The notes under the pieces are model-generated. The model saw nothing but the letters and a program-made list of their open reading frames with translations. It was not told the origin of the DNA and searched no databases. A DNA stretch of 64,000 nucleotides. It comes from Fimbriimonadaceae bacterium. GTDB taxonomy: Bacteria > Armatimonadota > Fimbriimonadia > Fimbriimonadales > Fimbriimonadaceae. The DNA lies in contig JAHCHO010000004.1 of NCBI GenBank assembly GCA_026129685.1, forward strand, positions 186,001-250,000, in the 5' to 3' direction. The translations under genes and the position numbers were made by a program. Positions 43,211 to 52,087 of this stretch are shown in pieces (the stretch's first letter is position 1; the number at the start of each line of letters is the position of its first letter).

Positions 43211-43237
43211 GGGCGGAATCGAACGTTCGGTCCGCCC
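43211..43237 (-). terminator. Hairpin between thuA-like gene and gltB
   Basis: GGGCGGA (43211-43217) pairs with TCCGCCC (43231-43237), with an inner perfect palindrome CGAACGTTCG (43220-43229). It lies 18 nt after the ThuA stop and could terminate that gene. A weak TTCGAT-N17-TATTGT (43223 to 43195, minus strand) overlapping its edge might be the gltB promoter. Confidence 0.5.
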
Positions 43238-43255
43238 AATTCCCGCGCAATCACG

Positions 43256-43963
43256 CTAACGTGTTCGGGAAACCCAGCGGATCGCCTCGTAGACGTGGCC
43301 GATGAACAGCGGTTCGGCGTAGCTTTCGTTGGTGTGGCCGCCGGCGGTGTACCAGGCCCGACCGCCGTCGAACTCGTGACACCAGACGGTGGGATGGTCG
43401 TCACCCATCTTGCCGCCCTGGTAGGTCTTCTCGTCGAGGGTCGCGAGGACATGGACTTGGCTACGTGGATTCGACTTGAAGTCGTACCACTCGTCGCGGC
43501 GCTGCCACAGTTTGGGCAGTCCCTTCATCGTCGGGTGCTTCGGGTCCTCGATGTGGACGTCGGCGTTCTGAACGGCGGGGTGGCTCATGAAGTACGCGCC
43601 GACGAGGCGACCGAACCACTCCCAGCCATATTCGGTGTCGCTGGCGGAATGGACGCCGACCCAGCCCCCGCCCTTTCGGTACCAGTTCTCGAAGGCGGTT
43701 TGTTGCTCGTCGTTGAGGGCGTCCCCCGTGGTGAGCAGGAACATGACGACCTTGAATTTGGCGAGGTTCGGCGCGTTGAAGGAGGCCGCATCCTCGGTGC
43801 ACTCGACCTCGAATCTCCGGGCGGTGGCGAGCGCCTTCATCGCCTCGACGGCGACGGGGATGGAGTCGTGGCGAAAACCCGCCGTCTTGCTGAACACGAG
43901 TACGCGCAGCGGCGCGGCGGGGGCAGACAACATGCCGAGGGCGATTCCGGCGGCGAGAAGCAT
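43256..43963 (-). CDS. Secreted ThuA-like protein
   Basis: A 235-residue ThuA-domain protein (class I glutamine-amidotransferase-like fold). A signal peptide (MLLAAGIALGMLSAPAAP) precedes RVLVFSKTAGFRHDSIPVAVEAMKAL, the ThuA start. The motifs FKVVMFLLTTGDALNDEQQTAFENWYRKGGGWVGVHSASDTEYGWEWFGRLVGAYFM-type (43600-43760) and PTVWCHEFDGGRAWYTAGGHTNESY are characteristic. In related bacteria such domains occur in secreted carbohydrate-related proteins, but no reaction is established. ATG 43963 is used; a GTG lies one codon upstream. It is divergent from the amidase gene. Confidence 0.85.
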   Translation of the reverse strand: MLLAAGIALGMLSAPAAPLRVLVFSKTAGFRHDSIPVAVEAMKALATARRFEVECTEDAASFNAPNLAKFKVVMFLLTTGDALNDEQQTAFENWYRKGGGWVGVHSASDTEYGWEWFGRLVGAYFMSHPAVQNADVHIEDPKHPTMKGLPKLWQRRDEWYDFKSNPRSQVHVLATLDEKTYQGGKMGDDHPTVWCHEFDGGRAWYTAGGHTNESYAEPLFIGHVYEAIRWVSRTR

Positions 43964-44029
43964 CACGGTCCAATACGGCGAATTGCGGTGAACTCCTTCG
44001 GTTTCCGACCCGTTTGACGAAAATACTTG

Positions 44030-44035
44030 TACAAT
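44030..44035 (+). promoter_or_regulatory. Candidate -10 (TACAAT) for the amidase gene
   Basis: TACAAT lies 21 nt upstream of ATG 44057 inside the perfect palindrome TTGTACAA (44027-44034). TTGACG at 44014 is too close (10 nt) to act as its -35, so the assignment is weak. Confidence 0.35.
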
Positions 44036-44056
44036 GGCGCACGAGACGGATCGCTC

Positions 44057-45850
44057 ATGAGAATTCGGCTTGCTTGTCTCTTGCCATGGATGGTAGTGAC
44101 AGCGGCCCTCGGGCAGGGAACCACCCGCCCGGCAGAGGTCGTGTACCCCCCGTTCGCCGCCGCCAAAGGGTCGGCTTGGCGCGACGGCGACGAGTGCTAC
44201 CTGAAAACCTCTCTCCTCCAGTCCTGGGGCTGGAACGTCGAGGCGTCCCGCGACCGGGCGACCGTCACGGTGGGGGGCAACCCGGTGACGGTTCCGGTGC
44301 GCACCTTCGGCCAAGACGCCACGGTCGCCCTTCGCGGACTGCTGACCAAGTTGGGCGGCGCTTCGGCATGGCGACCCAGCGAGGACACGCTCGAAGTTTG
44401 GAGCATCGTCCGGACCGTCTCGTTGCGGAACGGCGCGTTGGTGGTGGAGACGGGTTTGCCGTGCCGGCCCAAGATCTCGGTGGATCAGCAACCCAGCGCT
44501 CTCGCGGTGGACCTCCTGGGAGCCCGTAAGGACTCGGCGACTCGGATCGACGCCCCGTCCGAAGTGAGACTGACCCAGGAGACGCCCTTCCGGCTGAGGC
44601 TGACGGTGCCGTGCCAGCCGGGCGTCATGCTGCCGAGTTGGAGAGCGGAGACGACGCGCCGCTTCGAACTCGATATCGCCGCCGTCCTTTTGGCGACGCC
44701 GCCCGCCTCCACCCAAGTGACCTCGGTTCCCGGAGACGCGCGCGCGCGTCCCGCCATTGGAGCGGACCAGAACGCGGGCGCCAAGCCGACCCCGGCGATC
44801 GAACCGCCGAAGCAGGACCCGCCCAAGCAAGATCCGCCCGTTACGGAACCGCCCAAGCAGGAAGTTCCGCCCACCCAGACGCCGCCGGTCACTCAAGAGA
44901 TCGCCCAAGGCGGGTTGCAGGGACCACCGGTTCCCACGTACGAGGCCCTTCCGTGGCGCGTTCAAAACGAGACGGCGACGGGCGCGGCCCTCATCGTGCC
45001 TTTCCGAGGTCGGGCTCTGCAGGCCCCGGTGTTCTCGCGTCCGGATCTGGAGACGATCGAACTTCGGCTCTTCGGCGCCAAGCCCGGGTCGCCCCGGGAC
45101 GGGCAGGCCCCGTTCCAGGAATCGCCGAGCCTCGCCGGGGCGGAAACGATCGAGGACGACTTGGGCATCCTCGTCCGCTTCAAGACGGTGCGGCCTTTCG
45201 GGGTGGAGTTCTCCGTCGTCGGCAACGAGTACGTCGTGCGGCTCGTGAAGCCCAGGACCGGCGATGGCAGACTCGCGGGCAAAGTCGTCGTGATCGACCC
45301 GGGGCATGGAGGCGACGACCCCGGGGCAAGGAACCCCGCCGATCAGACGTTCGAGAAGAACCTGACGCTGGCGGTGGGAATGAAGGCGGCGCAACGCCTC
45401 ACGGAGGCAGGGGCGACGGTCCTGATGACGCGGCGCTCGGACGTGTTCATCGGCCTTCGAGAGAGGAGCGAGGTCGCCAACCGCAACGCGGCCGACTTCT
45501 TCGTCAGCATCCACATCAACTCGAACGCCCGTCCCAACAGCACGTCCGGCACGATCTCCTTCTATCACCTCAAGGACCCGATCGGGCGTTTGCTCGCCGA
45601 GTGCATGCAGAGCGAACTGGCGAAGGTCACGGGCCTTCCGGACATCGGCGTGTGGAGCGATGGACGCATTTACTCGAGCGGGTTCGCGGTCCTAAGGCAC
45701 TCTCAGGTCCCCGCGACGTTGCTTGAATTGGGTTTCATCAATCATCAGAGGGATCGGTCGGTCATGCGGACCGAGCGGTTCCAGGACTCGGTGGCCGAAG
45801 CGATCGTGCGCGGCCTCAAGGTGTATCTCGGCGATGGCGAAGGGCAATAA
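44057..45850 (+). CDS. N-acetylmuramoyl-L-alanine amidase (AmiC-like)
   Basis: A 597-residue exported zinc amidase that cleaves the peptide stem from peptidoglycan. It has a signal peptide (MRIRLACLLPWMVVTAALGQ), then a domain like the copper amine oxidase N-terminal stalk (VVYPPFAAAKGSAWRDGDECYLKTSLLQSWGW) and a first AMIN-like beta domain. A Pro/Lys-rich linker follows (about residues 245-290, repeated PPKQDPP), then a second AMIN-like region and the Amidase_3 domain from about 415. Zinc and catalytic residues appear in VVVIDPGHGGDDPG, FEKNLTLAVGMKAA, FVSIHINSN and PATLLELGFINHQRD. ATG 44057 fits the signal peptide. The next gene overlaps its end by 17 nt. Confidence 0.92.
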   Translation: MRIRLACLLPWMVVTAALGQGTTRPAEVVYPPFAAAKGSAWRDGDECYLKTSLLQSWGWNVEASRDRATVTVGGNPVTVPVRTFGQDATVALRGLLTKLGGASAWRPSEDTLEVWSIVRTVSLRNGALVVETGLPCRPKISVDQQPSALAVDLLGARKDSATRIDAPSEVRLTQETPFRLRLTVPCQPGVMLPSWRAETTRRFELDIAAVLLATPPASTQVTSVPGDARARPAIGADQNAGAKPTPAIEPPKQDPPKQDPPVTEPPKQEVPPTQTPPVTQEIAQGGLQGPPVPTYEALPWRVQNETATGAALIVPFRGRALQAPVFSRPDLETIELRLFGAKPGSPRDGQAPFQESPSLAGAETIEDDLGILVRFKTVRPFGVEFSVVGNEYVVRLVKPRTGDGRLAGKVVVIDPGHGGDDPGARNPADQTFEKNLTLAVGMKAAQRLTEAGATVLMTRRSDVFIGLRERSEVANRNAADFFVSIHINSNARPNSTSGTISFYHLKDPIGRLLAECMQSELAKVTGLPDIGVWSDGRIYSSGFAVLRHSQVPATLLELGFINHQRDRSVMRTERFQDSVAEAIVRGLKVYLGDGEGQ

Positions 45851-46436
45851 CGCAGGCGTTTGGGTAGCGGTCGTGGGCGGCGTTCTGGGCGTTTCGGCTC
45901 TGGCGGCGTACGTTCAATTGGCGCCCGCCAAGCGGATTCCCCCCGGCATGGAGCGCCAAGAGGCGCCCGAGCAGAAGCCCAAGGATTCCCCCAAGGTTGT
46001 CGTCATGCAGAAGGTCACCGTCGTGCTGCCCGAAATGCAGGGCGACAACATGACCTTCCGCAAGGAGACGTTCGACGTGCCGGACGACCTGGAAGCGAAG
46101 AAGGTCGCGGTCGAGGAGTACCTGAAACGGTCCAAGATCGCGCCTTCGGACACGCGACTGCTTCAGTTCGAGGTGTTGGACGGCGACGCGAGCCTCATCT
46201 TCAACGACTCGTTCCGCGCGGGATACGGCTCCGAGGAGGAGTCGATGCTCCTGACGGGGCTTTGCCGAACCCTCGGGCTCTTTCCGGACGTGCGAAAAGT
46301 GTCGTTCATGGTGGACGGCATGCCCCTCGAGTCGCTCGGACACATCGAGCTTCTGGACGGTCTCAAGGTCATACGCGACGACGAGCCGAACGAGACCAGG
46401 CCGTCTTCAGCGCGGCCAGAACCGCCAGCGAACTGA
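45834..46436 (+). CDS. GerMN-domain membrane protein
   Basis: A 200-residue protein with one N-terminal membrane helix (VWVAVVGGVLGVSALAAYVQL), a Pro/Lys-rich spacer and a GerMN domain (VEEYLKRSKIAPSDTRLLQFEVLDGDASLIFNDSF; ESMLLTGLCRTLGLFPDVRKVSFMVDGMPLESLGHIEL). GerMN domains are found in spore germination protein GerM and in cell-wall proteins of non-sporulating bacteria. Starting inside the amidase gene (17-nt overlap, other frame), it is almost certainly co-translated with it, suggesting a shared wall function. Its 3' end overlaps the convergent M50 gene by 68 nt. Confidence 0.85.
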   Translation: MAKGNNAGVWVAVVGGVLGVSALAAYVQLAPAKRIPPGMERQEAPEQKPKDSPKVVVMQKVTVVLPEMQGDNMTFRKETFDVPDDLEAKKVAVEEYLKRSKIAPSDTRLLQFEVLDGDASLIFNDSFRAGYGSEEESMLLTGLCRTLGLFPDVRKVSFMVDGMPLESLGHIELLDGLKVIRDDEPNETRPSSARPEPPAN

Positions 46437-47073
46437 ACAGGAACCAGGCGCTCGCCCAGACGATCGCCGGGATCGCGGTGTTGTCCGCCATGATCTGCGC
46501 GTCGCTCGCCATACCGACCGTGCTCACCTGGAACAGGGTCGAGAACGCCTCGCCGCTGGTCAAGCAAAGCTGGAGACCAAGAAACTGAGCCGCGAAGACC
46601 GCAGTGTCCCGCTTCAGGAATCGAGCCATCAAGAGCGTCAGGACGATCCAGACGACGCCCGCCGCCAGGCCGACCCCGTCGCCGCGAACGAGCAGCACCA
46701 ACGAGACCATGAGGGCAGCGGCCATGACGGAGAGCGCCTGCTTCGCGCCCCGTTCGCTCGCCGCCATGAGAACCATGAGGGCTCCGATCACGCTCGTGCC
46801 GACATACCCGGCGGCGGCGACGAGCGCCAACGATCCGCCCGAGGTGGGGGTCACGCCGCTCCCATCGGCGTTCACCAAGATGTAGTGCGGATGACCGCCG
46901 GACAACCAGCCGGCGAGTGCGTGGCAGAACTCGTGAAGGTGCGTGTTCAGGTACACCAGAGGAAGCAGGAATGGGCGCGCGTTCGGAGAAGCCCAAACGG
47001 CCAAGGCCACCAACCCGGCCAAGAGCAAGAGCTTCTGATCGCTACGCAGGGGCGTCTTCACGGCGGCGGGCAT
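46369..47073 (-). CDS. M50B-type membrane metalloprotease-like protein
   Basis: A 234-residue polytopic membrane protein of the peptidase M50B type. The zinc motif HEFCH (HExxH) lies in NTHLHEFCHALAGWLSGGHPHY at about residues 47-51. Five or six further hydrophobic segments follow (LALVAAAGYVGTSVIGALMVLM; SVMAAALMVSLVLLV; GLAAGVVWIVLTLLM; AIVWASAWFLFSSLAVLAAL). Homologues are common as single-domain M50 proteins whose substrates are unknown. ATG 47073 lies inside the upstream PAP2 gene (32-nt overlap), so the two are coupled. The 3' end is antisense to the GerMN tail. Confidence 0.8.
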   Translation of the reverse strand: MPAAVKTPLRSDQKLLLLAGLVALAVWASPNARPFLLPLVYLNTHLHEFCHALAGWLSGGHPHYILVNADGSGVTPTSGGSLALVAAAGYVGTSVIGALMVLMAASERGAKQALSVMAAALMVSLVLLVRGDGVGLAAGVVWIVLTLLMARFLKRDTAVFAAQFLGLQLCLTSGEAFSTLFQVSTVGMASDAQIMADNTAIPAIVWASAWFLFSSLAVLAALKTAWSRSARRRV

Positions 47074-47599
47074 CTCTCCATCTTACGAACGCTTCGTAGG
47101 TTTCGGTGACGAGGAATGCGGCAAAGGTCCCGCATAGCCACCCGAACAGAACTTGGGACGGATAGTGAACTCCAACGTACACCCGTGAGAGCCCGGTCAG
47201 GAACGCGACGATGACCCACGGCACGCCCCAAGGCCCGAGGTATCGGCAGAAGACGTAGGCGATGGCGGCCATGTTCGCCGCGTGGGCCGAAGCGGTTCCG
47301 AAACTCGTGAGCCGCTCGACCCGGAGGAAGGCGTCCGCCAATTCGACGCAGGGACGAAGCATCTGGAAGCCGCCCTTCAGCTGATCGGTTATCTCGTTCG
47401 ACAGCGGCCAAGCGGCCATGGCGAGGAGCGCGGTCTTTCTCGGCGCGCCCTTTCGCCACACCATCGCGAGCACCAGCAGTCCCATCGTGACGCGGAACCA
47501 GGTCTGCTTGTTCGCCTCGCTCAAGAGGTGGAAGACGGGCGACCAAGCGTCCGGCCAGCGGTTGATCCAATAGAAGACCTCGAGATCGAACTCGCGCAC
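47042..47599 (-). CDS. PAP2-superfamily membrane phosphatase-like protein
   Basis: A protein of about 185 residues with five or six membrane segments and the three PAP2 blocks: KGGFQMLRPC, the central SFGTASAHAANMAA (canonical PSGH replaced by ASAH), and SRVYVGVHYPSQVLFGW. In the last block the usual Asp after HYPS is Gln. The His nucleophile and acid-base His are retained, but the altered second motif and missing Asp make the activity uncertain. GTG 47599 is my preferred start because hydrophobic PAP2-like sequence begins there (REFDLEVFYWINRWPDAW); the longer frame to 47659 adds a Gly/Pro-rich stretch. Co-directional with the M50 gene. Confidence 0.75.
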   Translation of the reverse strand: MREFDLEVFYWINRWPDAWSPVFHLLSEANKQTWFRVTMGLLVLAMVWRKGAPRKTALLAMAAWPLSNEITDQLKGGFQMLRPCVELADAFLRVERLTSFGTASAHAANMAAIAYVFCRYLGPWGVPWVIVAFLTGLSRVYVGVHYPSQVLFGWLCGTFAAFLVTETYEAFVRWRDARRREDAPA

Positions 47600-47675
47600 G
47601 ACCCATTGTGGACGGAATCGCCCGCCCGGGTCCGAACAGGTGCCACCGTTCGGACCCACGTACCAGGAGGCCCGG

Positions 47676-50600
47676 CTAGTCCCCGGACTGCCCCATGTTG
47701 CGTCGCAACACCAGGAAGTCCGCGATCCCGACCGAGCCGTCCATATTGAGGTCCGCCATCGGGTTCCAGTTCGGGCTGGTCGAGTTCGAACCGAACGCCG
47801 CGCGCAGGAAGAGGAAGTCCGAGATGTTCACCGAGTTGTCCCCGTTGACGTCGCCGTTGATCAGGCTGAAGACGAGGGAACCGGCCCCCGTTGATGGGTC
47901 GATCGAGACGCGTCGGCGCAACCAGTGGGTCACCTTGAGGGTGACGTCGTAAGGGGCCAGCCTTGGGGAGGCGACGGTGAACTCCATGGCGGGACCGAGG
48001 TCCACGTCGGCGACGGCGAAGTTGGTGCCCGTCCCCGGTTCCTTGAACTCCAGTCGGATCGTTTGGACGAGGTCCAAACCCGCGACGACGTCCTGGTACG
48101 CGACCGACCCGCGCACGAGGAGGGGGCTGACCCGAAGGGTGTCGGTCGCCCTCCCGTTGAGTTCACCCGTGATCGTGACCGCGACCTCGTCCATCACCGC
48201 CGACGTCTCGACTTCGAACGTCGCCGTCGAGGACCCGGCGGGTACGACGACGCTGGGCCCGACCGAGGCGGCCGGGTTGTCCGACGAAAGCGCCACCGGG
48301 GTATCCGCATTGGCGGCAGCGTTCAGCCGCACGGTGCCCGAGACCTTGCCTCCCCCCGTGGCGCGTTCCACCGCGAGGACGAGCGATTCGATCGCGAGAC
48401 GACGGACGGTGACGTCGGCCGACCGCACTTGTCCGGATAGCGTGCCCGAAACGGTAACCACCTGATCCGTCCCTACGGGCGTGGTGGTGACGGCGAAGCT
48501 CGCCGACTTCTGGCCGGCGGGCACGGTGACCGACGCCGGTACGCTCAACACGGTGACCGTCGAAGACGAGAGGCTGATCAAGGTGCCTCCGGCGGGAGCG
48601 GCCGAGGGAAGCGCGACGTGCCCCACGGTGACGGCACCACCCTCGACGCTGGAGGGGGAGACCCAGAGCGAGTAGGCGGGCGGCGCGAGGACGACCGTCG
48701 TCTGCAGCGTTTCGCCGCCCGCCCGGACTTCCGCGAGAACCTCGGTCGCCTGGCTCACCGGCCTCGTCGTTCCGTTGAACTGAACCGCGGTTTCCCCTTC
48801 GGGAATCCGTACGGTCTCGGGCAAGGACACGAGCGGATCGGAGCAGAACAGGTCCAGATCGTAGCCGCCGACCGGAGCGGGGTGCGTGATCTCGACGACG
48901 CCAAGAATGCCATCGCCCCCGGGATGAGGTCCTCCGGGTACGCCCAGCGTCAGTTGCTTCAGCCGGCTTTCGCCAAGCTTGATGCGGTACATCCCCCGCC
49001 CCCAGGTCGCGCAGTTCAGGTATCCGGTGCCGGGGACGTATTGGAGGTGACGCACCTCGACGTTCGGCAACTTCAGGGGCTCGGTCGCGTTCTTCCAGGC
49101 CAGACCCCGGCTCGAGGTCATCAGAACCCCCACGTCGGTCCCCACGTACCAGGTGTTCTGCGGATCGTAGGGGTCGCGTTCGATCGTATTGACCGGGATA
49201 TCGGGGAGCGCGTTGGGGTCCGATCCGCGCCGATTGGCCCAAGTCACCGCCAAGGACCCAACCCCGGCGCCCGTGATCTCGCCCTCGTGCACGTGAACGG
49301 CGTTGGTGCCGCTGAAGGTCACGAGGATTCGGTTCAGGTTGCTGGCGTGCACGCTGATGTCTGTGACGGATCGGTTCGGCAGACCGACGATCGGCAGCGC
49401 TTGGGTCGCCCCGTTCGTCAGATTCACCGCGACGATTCGCCCATTGGTCGTGCCGACGTACATGCGGGAAGCCTGACCGACGGGGACGTGCATGCACGTG
49501 ATCGATCCAACGCCGCCGGGCATGGTGGCGAAGCTGTTCGTCCAGGTCGCGGTCTGGTTGTCCCAGCGGTAGATCGCGTTGGAGGAGGCCTGGTACACGA
49601 ATCGCGAGGTATTGAGGTCCATTTCCATCGGCACGATAAAGCCGAAGCTGCCGGAGCCCCTTTCGTCGTCGATGCGGGTCGGGTTCCAGTTGTCCGGGTC
49701 GTAGGTGTCCCACCCGTCGGTCGAACGGAAGATCCAGCCGTTCTGCGCGCTGGCGTACTGAACGAGGGGATCGGTCTGGTCGATCGCCGTCCAACCGCCG
49801 TCGCCTCCGCCCGAGTTGTCCCAGTTGTTCAGGTCGCCCAAACTGGTCGTCGTGGCGGTGTTGGGACTGGCGTTGTCCTGGGTTCCGCCGAGGATTCCGT
49901 TGGCCGCCGTCGGGTGGAACGAAGCGTGGTAGAACATCGCCAGGGAGAGGTTCGCGTTGAAGTTCTCCACGGTGGGGACACCCCCGTTCAACGTGACTCG
50001 GTAAGCGCCGCCGTCGTTGCCCAGCAGAAACTCGTTCGCCCGCGAAGGATGCCGGGTGAGCGCGTGCTGGTCGTTATGGGTGAGGGCGGGCGAGTTCTTC
50101 AGCCGATTGGGCGACGGTCCGGCCACGGTCGTTTGCCCCAGGTCGGTCCAGGTCCATCCGCTGTTCGCGGTCGGGTTGGCGCACATATAGAGGCCGGTTT
50201 GGCCCAGAACGACGACCTCGCTCCCGCCGGGTCCGTTTAGGACGGCGGCGATCGGGTAGTTGTAACCGCTCTGGGACCACCAGGTGTTCACGAAGTCCCC
50301 GGTGATGTTGGTCCACGATCCGCCGGCGTCGTTGCTCCGCCAGATCATGCCGGGGTTTCCGCCGGTGACGTTGCCCTGGGAGTCGAACGACTGGGCGCGG
50401 CTGACGAGGAGGTAGATGCGGTCGGGGGCGGTCGGGGAGCAGGCGAGTTGGTACATCGAAACGCCGCCGGAGATGCTCGGAAAAGCCGTCTGCGTCCAGG
50501 TCGCACCCCGGTTGCGCGATCGGTAGAGCCTTCCGCTCGTCCGAAGGGCGAAGTAGTTCCGCGATCCGTCGCTCGGACGAACCAGGCTCACGTCCAGGTC

Positions 50601-51464
50601 GCAGTAGTTGCCGGTGGGAACCGTCCCGCCACCGCTGAGGGTGGGAACCGCCCAGTCGAATCCGTTATTGGTGGTCCGATACACCTGACCGGTGCCGGCG
50701 CTCCCGCGCCCGCTCGTCGCGATCACGATATCCGGGTCTTCGGGATCGATCACGATGCCGCTGATGGCCTCGGAAGCCTGCTCCGGGGTCACCTGGTCCC
50801 AGGACAGGCCGAAGTTCGTGGACTTCATGATGCCCGCCCCCTGGATTCCGCCGCCGGGGTAGTCGCCGGTGCCCACGAAGATGCGGGCAAAGTTGGTCGG
50901 ATCGACCGCGATCGAGGACGTCTGGAGGGTGAGCCACCGGTCCGACATCGGGTTCCAAGCCGAGCCGTCGCTTTGGCTAATGAACAGGCCACCGGACGCC
51001 GCCCCGAGATAGAGGTTGTTGTCGTTTGACGGATCGTACGCCAGCGCGTTGACGCGGCCCGACACGGGCTTCGGTCCCCACCACCGCTTGTAAGGCACGT
51101 CGAGGTTCTTTGGACCGACCAGTTGCCACTTTCCGAGCGGAGCGTAGCGCCCCCGTACGCCACCGCGCTCCCGGGCGGGTTCGAGGGCATCGCGCTGGGC
51201 CGCCGCCCGGTTGTACGCGTCGGCATCGAGCCCGAAGTTGGGGTACTGCTTGGCGCGCATGTACCACTCAAAGGAGTCTTTCCATTCGCCGGCGGCCGAG
51301 CGGTCGGCGAACTCCCGTTCGAACGACGCCTCCGTGACTCGTGCGACCGAGGGGACGGAACCGACGGTGGCCGCGTCGCCCAGAGGTGGGCCGTTCAGGC
51401 CGGCTCTCCAGGCGACGAGTGCGAAGACGGAAAGGGCGATCAGGTAGATGGGCGCGCGCTTCAA
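47676..51464 (-). CDS. Secreted BNR/sortilin-like beta-propeller protein with Ig-like repeats and dockerin-like C-terminus
   Basis: A 1262-residue exported protein. A signal anchor (MKRAPIYLIALSVFALVAWRAG) precedes a roughly 780-residue propeller made of sialidase/VPS10-type blades, with repeated Asp-box-like phrases (IMKSTNFGLSWDQ; VYRTTNNGFDW; LYRSRNRGATW; IWRSNDAGGSW; VLMTSSRGLAWKN). Several beta-sandwich repeats follow, with TVVLAPPAYSLWVSPSSVEGG-like invasin/BIg-type phrasing and repeated SSTVTVLSVPASVTVPAGQ patterns. The C-terminus has a beta domain ending THWLRRRVSID and a double dockerin-like repeat (NGDVNGDNSVNISDFLFLRAAF; ADLNMDGSVGIADFLVLRRNM), nearly the same as in the gene at 9269. 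TTG 51464 is the start with GAGG upstream. Function unknown; surface binding is likely. Confidence 0.8.
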   Translation of the reverse strand: MKRAPIYLIALSVFALVAWRAGLNGPPLGDAATVGSVPSVARVTEASFEREFADRSAAGEWKDSFEWYMRAKQYPNFGLDADAYNRAAAQRDALEPARERGGVRGRYAPLGKWQLVGPKNLDVPYKRWWGPKPVSGRVNALAYDPSNDNNLYLGAASGGLFISQSDGSAWNPMSDRWLTLQTSSIAVDPTNFARIFVGTGDYPGGGIQGAGIMKSTNFGLSWDQVTPEQASEAISGIVIDPEDPDIVIATSGRGSAGTGQVYRTTNNGFDWAVPTLSGGGTVPTGNYCDLDVSLVRPSDGSRNYFALRTSGRLYRSRNRGATWTQTAFPSISGGVSMYQLACSPTAPDRIYLLVSRAQSFDSQGNVTGGNPGMIWRSNDAGGSWTNITGDFVNTWWSQSGYNYPIAAVLNGPGGSEVVVLGQTGLYMCANPTANSGWTWTDLGQTTVAGPSPNRLKNSPALTHNDQHALTRHPSRANEFLLGNDGGAYRVTLNGGVPTVENFNANLSLAMFYHASFHPTAANGILGGTQDNASPNTATTTSLGDLNNWDNSGGGDGGWTAIDQTDPLVQYASAQNGWIFRSTDGWDTYDPDNWNPTRIDDERGSGSFGFIVPMEMDLNTSRFVYQASSNAIYRWDNQTATWTNSFATMPGGVGSITCMHVPVGQASRMYVGTTNGRIVAVNLTNGATQALPIVGLPNRSVTDISVHASNLNRILVTFSGTNAVHVHEGEITGAGVGSLAVTWANRRGSDPNALPDIPVNTIERDPYDPQNTWYVGTDVGVLMTSSRGLAWKNATEPLKLPNVEVRHLQYVPGTGYLNCATWGRGMYRIKLGESRLKQLTLGVPGGPHPGGDGILGVVEITHPAPVGGYDLDLFCSDPLVSLPETVRIPEGETAVQFNGTTRPVSQATEVLAEVRAGGETLQTTVVLAPPAYSLWVSPSSVEGGAVTVGHVALPSAAPAGGTLISLSSSTVTVLSVPASVTVPAGQKSASFAVTTTPVGTDQVVTVSGTLSGQVRSADVTVRRLAIESLVLAVERATGGGKVSGTVRLNAAANADTPVALSSDNPAASVGPSVVVPAGSSTATFEVETSAVMDEVAVTITGELNGRATDTLRVSPLLVRGSVAYQDVVAGLDLVQTIRLEFKEPGTGTNFAVADVDLGPAMEFTVASPRLAPYDVTLKVTHWLRRRVSIDPSTGAGSLVFSLINGDVNGDNSVNISDFLFLRAAFGSNSTSPNWNPMADLNMDGSVGIADFLVLRRNMGQSGD

Positions 51465-51497
51465 ACAAGAACCTCAATATTCAGTATATGTCGGATT

Positions 51498-51526
51498 CTC
51501 GTATTATCCGGCGCTTTGTTGTGCAA
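51498..51526 (-). promoter_or_regulatory. Weak promoter candidate for the BNR/dockerin gene
   Basis: On the minus strand TTGCAC (51526-51521) and TACGAG (51503-51498) are 17 nt apart, resembling the TTGACA-N18-TACGAT in front of the other dockerin-type gene. The gap is strikingly AT-rich for this window. Confidence 0.3.
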
Positions 51527-51529
51527 TGT

Positions 51530-52072
51530 TCATGCGGCGGGCGGCTCGTCGCGCCCGGAGAGGGCGCGGACCCGGGCGACGACTCGGGACGAGGAGTCCG
51601 CGATGGCTTGCTCGTCGGCGTAGCCGCCGCCAAACTCCACCAGCGGTGGCACCCAACGCATTCGGCAGAAGGCCGCCGTTCGCTCGAAGGGTCGCAGAAA
51701 CTCATCGACTCGGTACCGACGGGTGCCCGCCGGACCGTACTCCTCGGATCCTGCGCCAACGGACACGATGGAGAGCCACGATTTGCCCTCCAGGCGATCG
51801 GGACCGCCGTAAGCCCACCCGTGCCCGAGGACCTCGTCGATCCACCGCTTCATCAGCCAGGGAGCCGAGTACCAGTGGAGCGGATGAACAAAGATCAGGA
51901 CGTCCGCCTCCTCGCACCAAGCTCGCTCTTCGTCCGGATCGACGACGCCATCGGGGTACCGCCCGTACAGGTCGCGGACGGACAGCCCCGCGTCCTGAAG
52001 GGCGCGCGCCCACGAGGCCACCACGCGCGAGCGGGAGAGCATCGGATGAAAGACGTTGACGAGGGCGGACAC
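51530..52072 (-). CDS. Flavodoxin-fold NAD(P)H:quinone reductase-like protein
   Basis: A protein of about 180 residues of the NQO1/KefF/MdaB type: cytoplasmic FMN or FAD enzymes reducing quinones. It opens VSALVNVFHPMLSRSRVVASWARAL (flavin-phosphate loop), then ADVLIFVHPLHWYSAPWLMKRWIDEVLGHGWAYG-type (51790-51900), the hallmark of the family, and VSVGAGSEEYG. The catalytic-site Tyr in HWYS is kept. GTG 52072 is chosen because homology begins there and because a strong hairpin lies between it and the era stop; the ORF could be read from 52138, but this would cross the hairpin. No ion-transport partner is adjacent. Confidence 0.8.
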   Translation of the reverse strand: MSALVNVFHPMLSRSRVVASWARALQDAGLSVRDLYGRYPDGVVDPDEERAWCEEADVLIFVHPLHWYSAPWLMKRWIDEVLGHGWAYGGPDRLEGKSWLSIVSVGAGSEEYGPAGTRRYRVDEFLRPFERTAAFCRMRWVPPLVEFGGGYADEQAIADSSSRVVARVRALSGRDEPPAA

Positions 52073-52087
52073 CCCAACCCATACGCA

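Noticed and set aside
43211-43237. Sequence resembling a tRNA T-loop (GGAATCGAACGTTCGG).
   Set aside because: It is a simple palindromic hairpin; no acceptor, D-arm or anticodon arm can be built around it, and it fits a terminator better.
44014-44035. TTGACG and TACAAT upstream of the amidase gene as a sigma-70 pair.
   Set aside because: They are only 10 nt apart, too close to act together; only the -10 was kept, at low confidence.
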